This document shows, piece by piece, positions 27,030 through 35,322 of a stretch of DNA of 64,000 bases. This stretch comes from Roseibaca sp. Y0-43 (GTDB lineage: Bacteria; Pseudomonadota; Alphaproteobacteria; Rhodobacterales; Rhodobacteraceae): positions 124,001 through 188,000 of the forward strand of contig NZ_JAFMPR010000003.1 of NCBI RefSeq assembly GCF_020667835.1, given 5' to 3'. Made by a program: the position numbers and the translations under genes. The notes below the pieces were generated by a model. The model was not told where the DNA came from. It saw only the letters and a program-made list of their open reading frames with translations, and did no database searches. Every line of letters begins with the position of its first letter. Position 1 is the first letter of the stretch.

Positions 27030-28348
27030 CCGACGCCACGCATGAAGGTGCCAAGCGCCATCGTTCCTTGCTGACGGTCGATGCGCAGACCAAGAAGCGC
27101 AACGCCGCCGAAGCCCGATTCAAGGTTTACGGCATGGTCGCCATTCTGGCGGGCCTGACCTTTCTGGTTGTGCTGGCCGTGTCGATCATCCGCTCCGGCT
27201 TGCCGGCATTCTCGGCCAACATGGTGCAGGTTGAGCTGACGCTCAGCCAAGAGCAATATGCCGAGGCCGAGGGCCAGTTGTTCAAGACCCGCGCCTATGC
27301 CGATATTTTCAACGCGGCCTTCACCGCAGAGCTGCGCGAGCGTGGGCTGACGACAGAGTTCGACCCCGAGAGCATCGAGCGTATCATCGGCCAGCCCGGT
27401 GCCACCATCCGCAGCTTTTACCGCGCGAACGAGGACCAGCTTGGTCAGCCCGTGACCTTCAACCTGCCCACCGCCTCGCGGATTGACGGATATTTCAAGG
27501 GGCGGCTTCTGCGCGAGAACGTGACCGATTCGCGCTTTCTGACCTTGGCCGACCTGGACCTGGCGGACGAGTTGAAAGAGGCCGGGATCATCCAATCCCA
27601 GTTCAACTGGACCTTCATCACCGGCAAGGATTCGAGCGTGGACAACCCCGGCGGCGCGGGCCTTGGGGCAAGCGTGATCGGGTCATTCGCCATGATGCTG
27701 GTGGTGCTGTTCCTGTCGCTGCCGATTGGCGTCGCCGCGTCCATCTACCTGGAAGAATTCGCGCCCAAGAACCGCATTACCGACCTGATCGAGGTGAATA
27801 TCTCCAACCTCGCTGCCGTGCCGTCCATCGTGTTCGGCATTCTGGGACTGGCGGTGTTCATCCAGTTCGCGCATCTGCCGCAATCGGCGCCGCTGGTGGG
27901 CGGTCTGGTGCTGACGCTGATGACGCTGCCGACCATCATCATCTCGACCCGCGCGTCGCTGAAATCGGTGCCGCCGTCCATTCGCGATGCGGCGCTGGGC
28001 GTGGGCGCGTCGAAAATGCAGGCGGTGTTCCACCATGTTCTGCCGTTGGCCATGCCCGGCATTCTGACCGGCACCATCATCGGGCTGGCACAGGCCTTGG
28101 GCGAAACCGCACCCTTGTTGCTGATCGGCATGGTGGGGTTCGTGGCCCGCGAATACCCCGATGGGCTGGTCTCCGCCTTCATGGACCCGAATTCGGCCAT
28201 GCCCGCGCAGATCTACACATGGGCCGCGCGCTCTGACGATGCCTTTTACGAAAAGGCCTGGGGCGGTATCATCATCTTGCTGGTTTTCCTTCTGGCCATG
28301 AACCTGCTTGCCATCCTCTTGCGCCGCCGGTTCGAGCGCCGCTGGTAA
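27026..28348 (+). CDS. pstA: Phosphate ABC transporter permease PstA
   Basis: Second membrane subunit of the Pst importer, 440 residues. An N-terminal extension with one membrane segment and a large periplasmic part (about residues 1-205) precedes the permease domain, as usual in this group. The permease domain has AAVPSIVFGILGLAVF and the ATPase-contacting GASKMQAVFHHVLPLAMPGI. It overlaps pstC by ATGA; pstB starts 45 bases downstream. Confidence 0.94.
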   Translation: MTDATHEGAKRHRSLLTVDAQTKKRNAAEARFKVYGMVAILAGLTFLVVLAVSIIRSGLPAFSANMVQVELTLSQEQYAEAEGQLFKTRAYADIFNAAFTAELRERGLTTEFDPESIERIIGQPGATIRSFYRANEDQLGQPVTFNLPTASRIDGYFKGRLLRENVTDSRFLTLADLDLADELKEAGIIQSQFNWTFITGKDSSVDNPGGAGLGASVIGSFAMMLVVLFLSLPIGVAASIYLEEFAPKNRITDLIEVNISNLAAVPSIVFGILGLAVFIQFAHLPQSAPLVGGLVLTLMTLPTIIISTRASLKSVPPSIRDAALGVGASKMQAVFHHVLPLAMPGILTGTIIGLAQALGETAPLLLIGMVGFVAREYPDGLVSAFMDPNSAMPAQIYTWAARSDDAFYEKAWGGIIILLVFLLAMNLLAILLRRRFERRW

Positions 28349-28393
28349 ACCCCTGTCGCCTGACCCGATCACGGCACCCAAAGGAACAAAGTC

Positions 28394-29191
28394 ATGTATG
28401 ACGCCCCGACCCAAGCATCGAAACTGGACCAGACCGACATCAAGATCACGGCCAATAACGTGCAAGTCTACTACGGCGACACCCACGCCATCAAGGATGT
28501 GAGTGTCGATATCGTGGACCGCGCCGTGACCGCCTTTATCGGTCCGTCCGGCTGCGGGAAATCCACCTTCCTGCGCTGCCTGAACCGCATGAATGACACG
28601 ATCGACATCTGCCGCGTGGAAGGTCAGATCAAGATCGACGGCGAGGATATTTACGACCGCCGCATCGACCCGGTGCAGCTGCGCGCCAAGGTTGGCATGG
28701 TGTTCCAAAAGCCGAACCCTTTTCCCAAGTCGATCTATGACAACGTGGCCTATGGCCCGAAAATCCACGGTATGACCCGCAACAAGGCAGAGCTGGACGA
28801 GGTGGTGGAAACCGCCCTGCGTGGCGCCGCGCTGTGGGACGAGGTGAAGGACCGCCTGCACACCCCCGGCACCGGCCTGTCGGGCGGGCAGCAGCAGCGT
28901 TTGTGCATTGCCCGCGCCGTGGCCACCAAGCCCGAAGTGCTTCTGATGGACGAGCCGTGCTCGGCGCTGGACCCGATTGCGACCGCGCAGGTGGAAGACC
29001 TGATCGAAAGCCTGAAAGAGCAATTCTCGGTCGTGATCGTGACGCACTCCATGCAGCAGGCGGCGCGGATCAGCCAGAAAACCGCGTTCTTCCACTTGGG
29101 CAACCTTGTGGAATATGACGACACGAACACGATTTTCACCAACCCCAGCGACCCGCGCACGGAAAGCTATATCACCGGCCGGATTGGCTAA
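28394..29191 (+). CDS. pstB: Phosphate ABC transporter ATP-binding protein PstB
   Basis: ATPase of the Pst importer, 265 residues. Walker [10 protein letters not shown], the Q loop [20 protein letters not shown] (a PstB signature), the ABC signature LSGGQQQR, Walker [13 protein letters not shown] and the switch His in [12 protein letters not shown] are all present. It precedes phoU by 5 bases. Confidence 0.96.
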   Translation: MYDAPTQASKLDQTDIKITANNVQVYYGDTHAIKDVSVDIVDRAVTAFIGPSGCGKSTFLRCLNRMNDTIDICRVEGQIKIDGEDIYDRRIDPVQLRAKVGMVFQKPNPFPKSIYDNVAYGPKIHGMTRNKAELDEVVETALRGAALWDEVKDRLHTPGTGLSGGQQQRLCIARAVATKPEVLLMDEPCSALDPIATAQVEDLIESLKEQFSVVIVTHSMQQAARISQKTAFFHLGNLVEYDDTNTIFTNPSDPRTESYITGRIG

Positions 29192-29196
29192 GCGCC

Positions 29197-29907
29197 ATGG
29201 CCGCGCAGCACATCGTTTCGTCCTTCGACCAAGACCTTGAAGGGGTGCAGATGCGGCTGATGCGGATGGCGGGGCTGGTCGAAACCGCCATCACGGACGC
29301 GTTGCGCGCGCTGGAAACCCGCGATCTGTCGCTGAGCGAGAAGGTGCGCACCGGCGACCGCGCGATTGATGCGATGGATGCCGCGATCAAGGAAGAGACC
29401 GCGCGCATTCTGGCGCTGCGTGCCCCTGCCGCGCGCGATTTGCGCATGGTGCTGGCGGTCATGGCCATGAGCACCCATCTGGAACGCTGCGGCGATTATG
29501 CCAAGAACATCGCCAAGCGCCATGCCGCGCTGGCCGATGCAGCGCCGATAGAGCATTCGGTGCTGGCGTTGCGGCGGATGGGGCGGATTGTCGTGTCCAT
29601 GCTGTCGGACGCGCTGGATGCGACGATTCGCAAGGATGCGGACCTAGCAGAGGCCGCGCGCGCCCGTGATCTGGACGTGGACCAAGACTATAACGCGCTG
29701 TTCCGGTCGCTGCTGACCTACATGATGGAAAACCCGCGCAACATCACGACCTGTATGCACCTGCATTTCATTGCCAAGAATATCGAACGCATGGGCGATC
29801 ACGCGACATCGGTGGCCGAACAGGTGATTTACCTGATCCGGGGCGAACGCCCGGACGAGGACCGGCCCAAGGGCGACACCACGCCCTTTGTTGCCCCTGA
29901 AGGTTAG
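29197..29907 (+). CDS. phoU: Phosphate transport system regulator PhoU
   Basis: Peripheral protein that restrains the PhoR-PhoB response and Pst activity when phosphate is plentiful. The 236 residues are made of two PhoU three-helix repeats: METAITDALRALETRD... with the metal-site ExxxD pattern in RAIDAMDAAIKEE, and the second ending HLHFIAKNIERMGDHATSVAEQV. No phoB-phoR genes are in the window. Its stop overlaps the convergent ABC ATPase gene by 4 bases. Confidence 0.94.
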   Translation: MAAQHIVSSFDQDLEGVQMRLMRMAGLVETAITDALRALETRDLSLSEKVRTGDRAIDAMDAAIKEETARILALRAPAARDLRMVLAVMAMSTHLERCGDYAKNIAKRHAALADAAPIEHSVLALRRMGRIVVSMLSDALDATIRKDADLAEAARARDLDVDQDYNALFRSLLTYMMENPRNITTCMHLHFIAKNIERMGDHATSVAEQVIYLIRGERPDEDRPKGDTTPFVAPEG

Positions 29908-30959
29908 CGCACGCGCCGCCCGGTTTCCGCGTCGAACAGATAGAGCGCGCTTGCGTCCGGGGTCAGGCCCACGCGCGCGCCGGGGCGCTCGACATGGGTG
30001 CCGCGCGCCTCTAGCACCAGCTTCGCTTGGCCGGGAGCCGCGCAATGGATGTAGGACACGCCGCCCAGCGCCTCTGTCATCTCGACCGTGTGGCTGTCGC
30101 CTTCGGTGATGGCAATGTCTTGGGGGCGGAAGCCTGCGATCAGCTTGTCGGGTGCGTGGCCGGGGATGGGCGCGGCGATGGTCGCGCCGCCCAGCGCGGG
30201 CACCGACAGACCGCCCTCGGTGCGGGTGGCGGGCAACAGGTTCATCGCGGGCGACCCGATAAAGCCCGCGACAAACAGGTTGTCGGGGTCGCGATACAGG
30301 TCCAGCGGTGCGCCGACCTGTTCCACGCGCCCAGCGCGCAACACAACGATCTTGTCGGCCAACGTCATCGCTTCGACCTGGTCATGGGTGACGTAGATCA
30401 TGGTTGCGCCCAGTTCGCGGTGCAGTCGGGCGATTTCCACGCGCATTTCGACCCGCAATTCGGCATCAAGGTTCGAGAGCGGCTCATCGAACAAGAACAC
30501 CTCCGGCCCGCGCACGATGGCGCGCCCGATGGCCACGCGCTGCCGCTGGCCGCCTGACAGCGCCTTGGGCTTGCGGGTCAGATAGTCGTCAAGGCGCAGG
30601 ATTTCGCTGGCGCGGGCGACTTTTTCGGCAATCTCTGCCTTGGGGTGGCCGTTCATTTTCAGGCCAAAGCCCATGTTTTCCGCCACTGTCATATGCGGGT
30701 AAAGCGCGTAGGTCTGGAACACCATCGCCACGCCGCGCTGCGCCGGGTCCAGCCGTGTGACATCGCGCGCACCGATCTGGATCTGGCCGCTGGTGGTTTC
30801 CTCCAGCCCCGCGATCATGCGCAGCAGGGTGGACTTGCCACAGCCCGAGGGGCCGACGAAGACGCAGAATTCGCCCGGATCAATTTGCAGGTTCACCCCG
30901 TGGATGACCTGCGTTTCGCCGTATTTCTTGATGACATTCGACAGTTCGACGCCGGACAT
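29904..30959 (-). CDS. Sugar ABC transporter ATP-binding protein (MalK/UgpC type)
   Basis: ATPase of a carbohydrate importer, 351 residues. The nucleotide-binding domain (1-235) has Walker [10 protein letters not shown], the ABC signature LSGGQRQR, Walker B FLFDEPLSNLD and the H-loop VTHDQVEAMTLAD. The C-terminal TOBE/regulatory domain is about residues 240-351. It lies 3 bases after the IclR gene and is divergent from the binding protein and permease genes, which lack their own ATPase; it almost certainly powers that galactoside importer. Confidence 0.93.
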   Translation of the reverse strand: MSGVELSNVIKKYGETQVIHGVNLQIDPGEFCVFVGPSGCGKSTLLRMIAGLEETTSGQIQIGARDVTRLDPAQRGVAMVFQTYALYPHMTVAENMGFGLKMNGHPKAEIAEKVARASEILRLDDYLTRKPKALSGGQRQRVAIGRAIVRGPEVFLFDEPLSNLDAELRVEMRVEIARLHRELGATMIYVTHDQVEAMTLADKIVVLRAGRVEQVGAPLDLYRDPDNLFVAGFIGSPAMNLLPATRTEGGLSVPALGGATIAAPIPGHAPDKLIAGFRPQDIAITEGDSHTVEMTEALGGVSYIHCAAPGQAKLVLEARGTHVERPGARVGLTPDASALYLFDAETGRRVR

Positions 30960-30962
30960 GGA

Positions 30963-31769
30963 TCAGGCCCTCTTGCGGTTGGGATGGGCGGTTTCCTCTG
31001 GAAAGCGCCAATTCGTGGTTTCCTGCCCGATGGTGCGGGCGATCTGGGTGATGCGCGGGGCAAGCTGGGCCAGATTGTCCAGCGTGGTGCGCGCCGTGGT
31101 CGAGGTGACGGAGAGCGCGCCAAGCACCGCGCCGCCCGTGGACAGGATGGGCACGGCGACACAGATGATGCCGGGTTCGTGTTCCTCGTCATCAAAGGCG
31201 AAACCGCGCGCGCGGATCGTGGCCAGTTCCTGCATCATGGCGGCGGTGCTGGTCACGGTTTTGGGCGTGAACGGGTGCCAGCTTTGTTGCGACAGGATGC
31301 CGGGCAGGTCGCGCTCTGGCAGATAGGCCAGCATCGCCTTGCCGACGCCCGTGCAATAGGCCGGACCGACCTTGCCCGCTTGGGAATACATCGGGATCGG
31401 ATCGCGGGCATTGCGTTTGTCGACATACAGCACCTGCGCGTGGTCCATCTGCGCCAGATGCACGGTTTCACCCACTTCGGCGGACAGCACGTCCAGATGC
31501 GGCCGCGCGATGGGGGCAAGCGCGCTTTGGTCCCACGCGGCATGGGCCAGACGCACAAGGCGCAAGCCAAGCGTGTAGGTGCTGCGGTCTGGGTCGAAGG
31601 ACAACATGCGCTGGGCGACCAGCGTTTGCAGCAACCGGTAAAGCGTGGCCTTGGGGTAGGGGCTGTGGTCCAGCAGGTCGGAGAAGCGCACCGGGTGGCC
31701 GAACCCGGCCACAAGGTCCAGCACCTCCAGCGCCTTGGCCACGGTGCCGTCGCCCGCTGCTGCCGTCAT
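30963..31769 (-). CDS. IclR family transcriptional regulator
   Basis: Likely local regulator of the divergent galactoside operon. I place the start at the ATG at 31769 (MTAAAGDGTVAKALEVLD), directly behind GGGAGGGGGAC, giving 268 residues; the frame is open to 31865 but without a better signal. The N-terminal winged helix (about 10-70) has PYPKATLYRLLQTLVAQ as recognition helix, and the C-terminal effector domain has KVGPAYCTGVGKAMLAYLP and ARGFAFDDEEHEPGIICVAVPI. The ligand is probably a galactose-pathway intermediate, by context only. Confidence 0.9.
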   Translation of the reverse strand: MTAAAGDGTVAKALEVLDLVAGFGHPVRFSDLLDHSPYPKATLYRLLQTLVAQRMLSFDPDRSTYTLGLRLVRLAHAAWDQSALAPIARPHLDVLSAEVGETVHLAQMDHAQVLYVDKRNARDPIPMYSQAGKVGPAYCTGVGKAMLAYLPERDLPGILSQQSWHPFTPKTVTSTAAMMQELATIRARGFAFDDEEHEPGIICVAVPILSTGGAVLGALSVTSTTARTTLDNLAQLAPRITQIARTIGQETTNWRFPEETAHPNRKRA

Positions 31770-31793
31770 GTCCCCCTCCCGTGCAACTACTGC

Positions 31794-31859
31794 TTGACAA
31801 AGGCTAGCCGCGCCTGCCATCTTTTTCAATATGTAAAAACAAGTTTCAAATAATGGAAC
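31794..31859 (+). promoter_or_regulatory. Divergent promoter region of the galactoside island
   Basis: The region between the IclR gene and the binding-protein gene. A consensus TTGACA (31794-31799) faces the plus-strand operon, with a poor -10 (CATCTT). An imperfect inverted repeat GTTTC (31843-31847) and GGAAC (31855-31859) around an AT-rich centre resembles IclR-family operators. AGGGAGGA precedes the downstream ATG at 31877. Confidence 0.4.
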
Positions 31860-31876
31860 CTGCAAGGGAGGAAAAC

Positions 31877-33124
31877 ATGCAGTCCATCTTCAAGGGCATG
31901 GCCGCTGGTCTTGCCATGACCACGCTTCTGGCGGGTGCCGCCAGCGCCGAGTTGACCGGCGATCTGCGCATCTTCTTCAACGACCAGAACCCCGCGCCCA
32001 AGGCCGCGATGGAAGGCATGGTCGAACGCTTCCAGCAAATGCACCCCGATCTGAACATCGAGCTGACGCTGATCGACCGCGAGGCGAACAAGACCCAGAT
32101 CCGTAACTACCTGACCGCCAACGCCCCCGATGTGAACGGCTGGTATGCAGGCAACCGGATGCGCCCCTATGTCGAAGCGGGCCTGTTCGAGGATGTGTCC
32201 GACCTGTGGGCTGGTCCGATGGGTGAAGAACTGGCCTCGACCCGCCCCGCGCTTACGCTGGACGGCAAGCAATGGGGCGTGCCCTATAGCTACTACCAGT
32301 GGGGTATCTATTACCGTCAGGACATTTACGACGAACTGGGCCTGACGCCTGCGACCACTTGGGACGAAGAAAAGGCCAACTGTCAGGCGATCCTTGATTC
32401 GGGGCGCAAGTGCTACACCATCGGCACGCGCTTTCTGTGGACGGCTGGCGGCTGGTTCGATTACCTGAACCTGCGCACCCACGGGTATGATTTCCACATG
32501 GCGCTGACGGCGGGCGAAATTCCGTGGACCGATGACCGCGTGCGCCAGACCTTTGCCAATTGGCGTGAGCTGCTGGACATGGGCGCGTTCATCGACGACC
32601 ACACCGCCTATAGCTGGCAGGAAGCGCAGCCCTTCATGGTCAATGGCGAAGCCGTGGCCTACCTGATGGGCAATTTCGTGGTGGCGCCCATGCGCGAGGC
32701 GGGGCTGACCGATGAGCAGCTGGGCTTCTACCAGTTCCCCGAAATCACCCCCGGCATTCCGAAAGCCGAAGATGCGCCGACCGATATTTTCACCATCCCG
32801 GCGCAAGCGCAGAACAAGGACAATGCCCGTGCCTTCCTGCAATACGTCGCCAGCGCGGAAAACCAGACCATCGTGAATGATACGCTGGGCCAGTTGCCGA
32901 TCAACCGCAACGCAACCGTGGCCGATGACAAGTTCATTCAGGCCGGGTTCGAGATGCTGTCGAATGCTACGGGCGGGATCGCGCAGTTCTTCGACCGCGA
33001 TACCGACGCCGAAATGGCCTCGGCGGCGATGCAGGGCTTTCAGGAATTCATGGTCCTGCCCGACAATCTGGACGGCATTCTGGACCGGCTGGAGCAACTG
33101 CGCCAGCGCATGAACGCAGAGTAA
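31877..33124 (+). CDS. Carbohydrate ABC transporter substrate-binding protein (family 1)
   Basis: Periplasmic binding protein of a CUT1-type oligosaccharide importer, 415 residues from the ATG at 31877, preceded by AGGGAGGA. The signal peptide is cleaved after about residue 24 (AGAASA-ELTG). The mature part has the family's MVERFQQMHPDLNIEL opening and a EAVAYLMGNFV stretch. The neighbouring alpha- and beta-galactosidases suggest the ligand is a galactoside such as a raffinose- or lactose-type sugar; this is inference. A strong hairpin follows the stop. Confidence 0.92.
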   Translation: MQSIFKGMAAGLAMTTLLAGAASAELTGDLRIFFNDQNPAPKAAMEGMVERFQQMHPDLNIELTLIDREANKTQIRNYLTANAPDVNGWYAGNRMRPYVEAGLFEDVSDLWAGPMGEELASTRPALTLDGKQWGVPYSYYQWGIYYRQDIYDELGLTPATTWDEEKANCQAILDSGRKCYTIGTRFLWTAGGWFDYLNLRTHGYDFHMALTAGEIPWTDDRVRQTFANWRELLDMGAFIDDHTAYSWQEAQPFMVNGEAVAYLMGNFVVAPMREAGLTDEQLGFYQFPEITPGIPKAEDAPTDIFTIPAQAQNKDNARAFLQYVASAENQTIVNDTLGQLPINRNATVADDKFIQAGFEMLSNATGGIAQFFDRDTDAEMASAAMQGFQEFMVLPDNLDGILDRLEQLRQRMNAE

Positions 33125-33133
33125 CCCCATCTT

Positions 33134-33162
33134 CCCAAGGGCGGTGTCGCGCCGCCCTTGGG
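33134..33162 (+). other. Intercistronic hairpin after the binding-protein gene
   Basis: A perfect 11-bp stem (CCCAAGGGCGG 33134-33144 with CCGCCCTTGGG 33152-33162) and a 7-base loop, without a T tract, start 9 bases past the stop codon. Such hairpins protect the upstream mRNA from 3' exonucleases and raise binding protein over permease, as in malE-malF. Confidence 0.7.
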
Positions 33163-33188
33163 CCTGCAACGGCAAGGGCGGTTTCACG

Positions 33189-34100
33189 ATGACGGCAGAC
33201 CCCGATATTCAGTCCAAAAGCTGGTGGGCCCGTAACCAGATGCGCGCAGCCCCGTGGCTATTCCTGGCCCCCGGCATCGCGTTTTTCGCGGTCTATGTCA
33301 TCTTCCCGATTTTCCAAAGCTTCCAGATCAGCCTGTATCGCTGGGACGGTCTAGGCGAGGCCCGCTATATCGGCGTGGCCAATTACGAGCAGTTGTTCGA
33401 CGATCCGGCCTTTTACACCTCGTTGATGAATAACGTGAAATGGCTGGTCCTGTATCTGCTGGCCATTCCCGGCGGGCTGTTCATCGCGCTGTTCCTGAAC
33501 CAGCAGGTGCGCGGCATTCGGCTGTATAAGTCGCTGTTCTTCTTTCCCTTCGTGATCTCTCAGGTCGTTGTGGGCCTTGTTTTCGCGTGGTTCTACAACC
33601 CGTCCATCGGGCTTTTGAACCCTATGCTGGACCTCGTCGGCCTTGGCCCGATGAACGTGTTGGGCAACCCCAATACCGTGACCTATGGTATTATCGCCGC
33701 CGGTCTTTGGCCGCAGATCGCCTATTGCATGATCTTGTATCTGACCGGGCTGAACGCGGTGGACCCCGAACAGGTCGAAGCGGCGCGGCTGGACGGTGCC
33801 AAGGGTTGGAAAATGCTGTGGTATGTCATCCTGCCGCAACTGCGCCCGGCAACCTTTATCGCGGTCGTGGTCACGGTCATCGGCGCGCTGCGCAGCTTCG
33901 ACATGATTTCGGTCATGACCAATGGCGGGCCGTTCGGGTCGTCGCGCGTGCTGGCCTATTACATGTTCGAGGTCAGCTTGTCCGAATACGGCTTCCGCAT
34001 GGGGTATGGCGCAGCGATTGCCGTGGTGCTGTTCCTGATCATGCTGGTCTATATCGCATTCTTCCTGTGGCGCATGTGGCGCGAAGAGCGGGAGGGTTAG
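33189..34100 (+). CDS. Sugar ABC transporter permease (MalF-like)
   Basis: First membrane subunit of the galactoside importer. From the ATG at 33189 (MTADPDIQSK) it has 303 residues and six predicted helices. The ATPase-contacting EAA loop is EAARLDGAKGWKMLWYVILPQLRP (about residues 198-221). The frame is open further upstream, but that extension would run into the intercistronic hairpin. The gene ends 3 bases before the YjbR-like gene. Confidence 0.92.
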   Translation: MTADPDIQSKSWWARNQMRAAPWLFLAPGIAFFAVYVIFPIFQSFQISLYRWDGLGEARYIGVANYEQLFDDPAFYTSLMNNVKWLVLYLLAIPGGLFIALFLNQQVRGIRLYKSLFFFPFVISQVVVGLVFAWFYNPSIGLLNPMLDLVGLGPMNVLGNPNTVTYGIIAAGLWPQIAYCMILYLTGLNAVDPEQVEAARLDGAKGWKMLWYVILPQLRPATFIAVVVTVIGALRSFDMISVMTNGGPFGSSRVLAYYMFEVSLSEYGFRMGYGAAIAVVLFLIMLVYIAFFLWRMWREEREG

Positions 34101-34103
34101 AGC

Positions 34104-34463
34104 ATGGCCGTGACCCGCGAACAGATCGACGCCATTTGCGCCGCCCTGCCCGGTGCAACCTTGGCGCACCCGCCAGAGCTGGTGAGCTGGAAAGTCGGCG
34201 GCAAGATGTTTGCCTGCTTCGGCGGCGATGGCGAGATGAGCGGCGTCTCTGTCAAATGCGCCGATGTCGATACCGCGCGCATGTTGATTGATGCGGGCGT
34301 GGCGCAGCGAGCCCCCTATTTCCACGCATCTTGGGTGCGCTTGGTTTTTGACAGCGCCAGGCTGGACGATGCCCGCCACCGTCTGACCGCTTCCTACGAC
34401 CTTGTCCGCGCCAGCCTGAAAAAGGCGCAGCGTGACGCACTGCCTGCCAGAGGGGAAAGCTGA
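34104..34463 (+). CDS. MmcQ/YjbR family protein
   Basis: Small cytosolic protein of 119 residues with the MmcQ/YjbR fold, which is related to DNA-binding CyaY-like folds; the function of the family is not settled. Recognisable parts are the N-terminal DAICAALPGATLAHPPE, the WKVGGKMFACFGG strand pair, SVKCAD, and the PYFHASWVRLVFDS segment. Odd placement: it is inserted between the two permease genes, 3 bases after one and overlapping the other by one base, so it is cotranscribed with the importer. Confidence 0.85.
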   Translation: MAVTREQIDAICAALPGATLAHPPELVSWKVGGKMFACFGGDGEMSGVSVKCADVDTARMLIDAGVAQRAPYFHASWVRLVFDSARLDDARHRLTASYDLVRASLKKAQRDALPARGES

Positions 34464-35311
34464 TGTTCCCGACCCCGGTTCAACAACGCTCTGCTGCATG
34501 GCAAAGCACCTATGCAGCGCTCTTGCCGCTTGCACTTGTCCTGTGGCTGTTGCCGCTGCTGATGGTGGCGCTCTTTTCCATCAAGCCCGACGCCGATTTT
34601 ACCCAAGGCAACCTGTGGGGCCTGCCATCGAGCTTTGCAGGGTTTGAAAACTACACCCGCGTTTTCACTGACAGCGCCATGCCGCGCTACCTGCTGAATT
34701 CGGTTTTCATCACGGTGCCCACGGTTATCGGCGCGGTGGCCTTGTCTTGCATGACCGGCTTTGCGCTGGGCGTGTATCGCTTCCGCGGTAATATCTGGCT
34801 GTTCTTCATGTTTGTGGCGGGCAATTTCGTGCCCTTCCAGATCCTGATGGTGCCGGTGCGTGACCTGACGCTGGAGATGGGCCTCTATGACACGCGGCTG
34901 GGGCTGGTCCTGTTCCATATCGCGTTCCAGACAGGGTTCTGCACGCTCTTTATGCGCAACTTCATCCGTGCGCTGCCGCGCGAATTGATCGAAGCGGCGC
35001 GGGTCGAAGGCGTGTCGGAAATCCGCATCTTCTGGTATGTCGTGCTGCCGCTGATGCGCCCGGCCATCGCCGCGCTGAGCGTGCTGATCTTCACCTTCAT
35101 CTGGAACGATTACTTCTGGGCCGTGGTGCTGACCCAAGGGGTCGACACGCAGCCCGTGACCGCCGGGATCACGGCGTTCAACAGCCAATTCCGCGCCGCC
35201 TATCACATGATGAGCGCGGGCAGCATCATCGCGGCGCTGCCGCCGGTGCTGATGTTCTTCCTGATGCAGAAACACTTCATTGCAGGCCTGACACTGGGCG
35301 CGGTGAAATAG
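34463..35311 (+). CDS. Sugar ABC transporter permease (MalG-like)
   Basis: Second membrane subunit of the galactoside importer, 282 residues, six helices. The EAA loop is EAARVEGVSEIRIFWYVVLPLMRP (about residues 177-200), and the MalG-type first periplasmic loop with FAGFENYTRVFTDS is present. It starts on the stop of the YjbR-like gene and is followed after 11 bases by the GH4 gene. Confidence 0.92.
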   Translation: MFPTPVQQRSAAWQSTYAALLPLALVLWLLPLLMVALFSIKPDADFTQGNLWGLPSSFAGFENYTRVFTDSAMPRYLLNSVFITVPTVIGAVALSCMTGFALGVYRFRGNIWLFFMFVAGNFVPFQILMVPVRDLTLEMGLYDTRLGLVLFHIAFQTGFCTLFMRNFIRALPRELIEAARVEGVSEIRIFWYVVLPLMRPAIAALSVLIFTFIWNDYFWAVVLTQGVDTQPVTAGITAFNSQFRAAYHMMSAGSIIAALPPVLMFFLMQKHFIAGLTLGAVK

Positions 35312-35322
35312 GGAGCCGTCAA

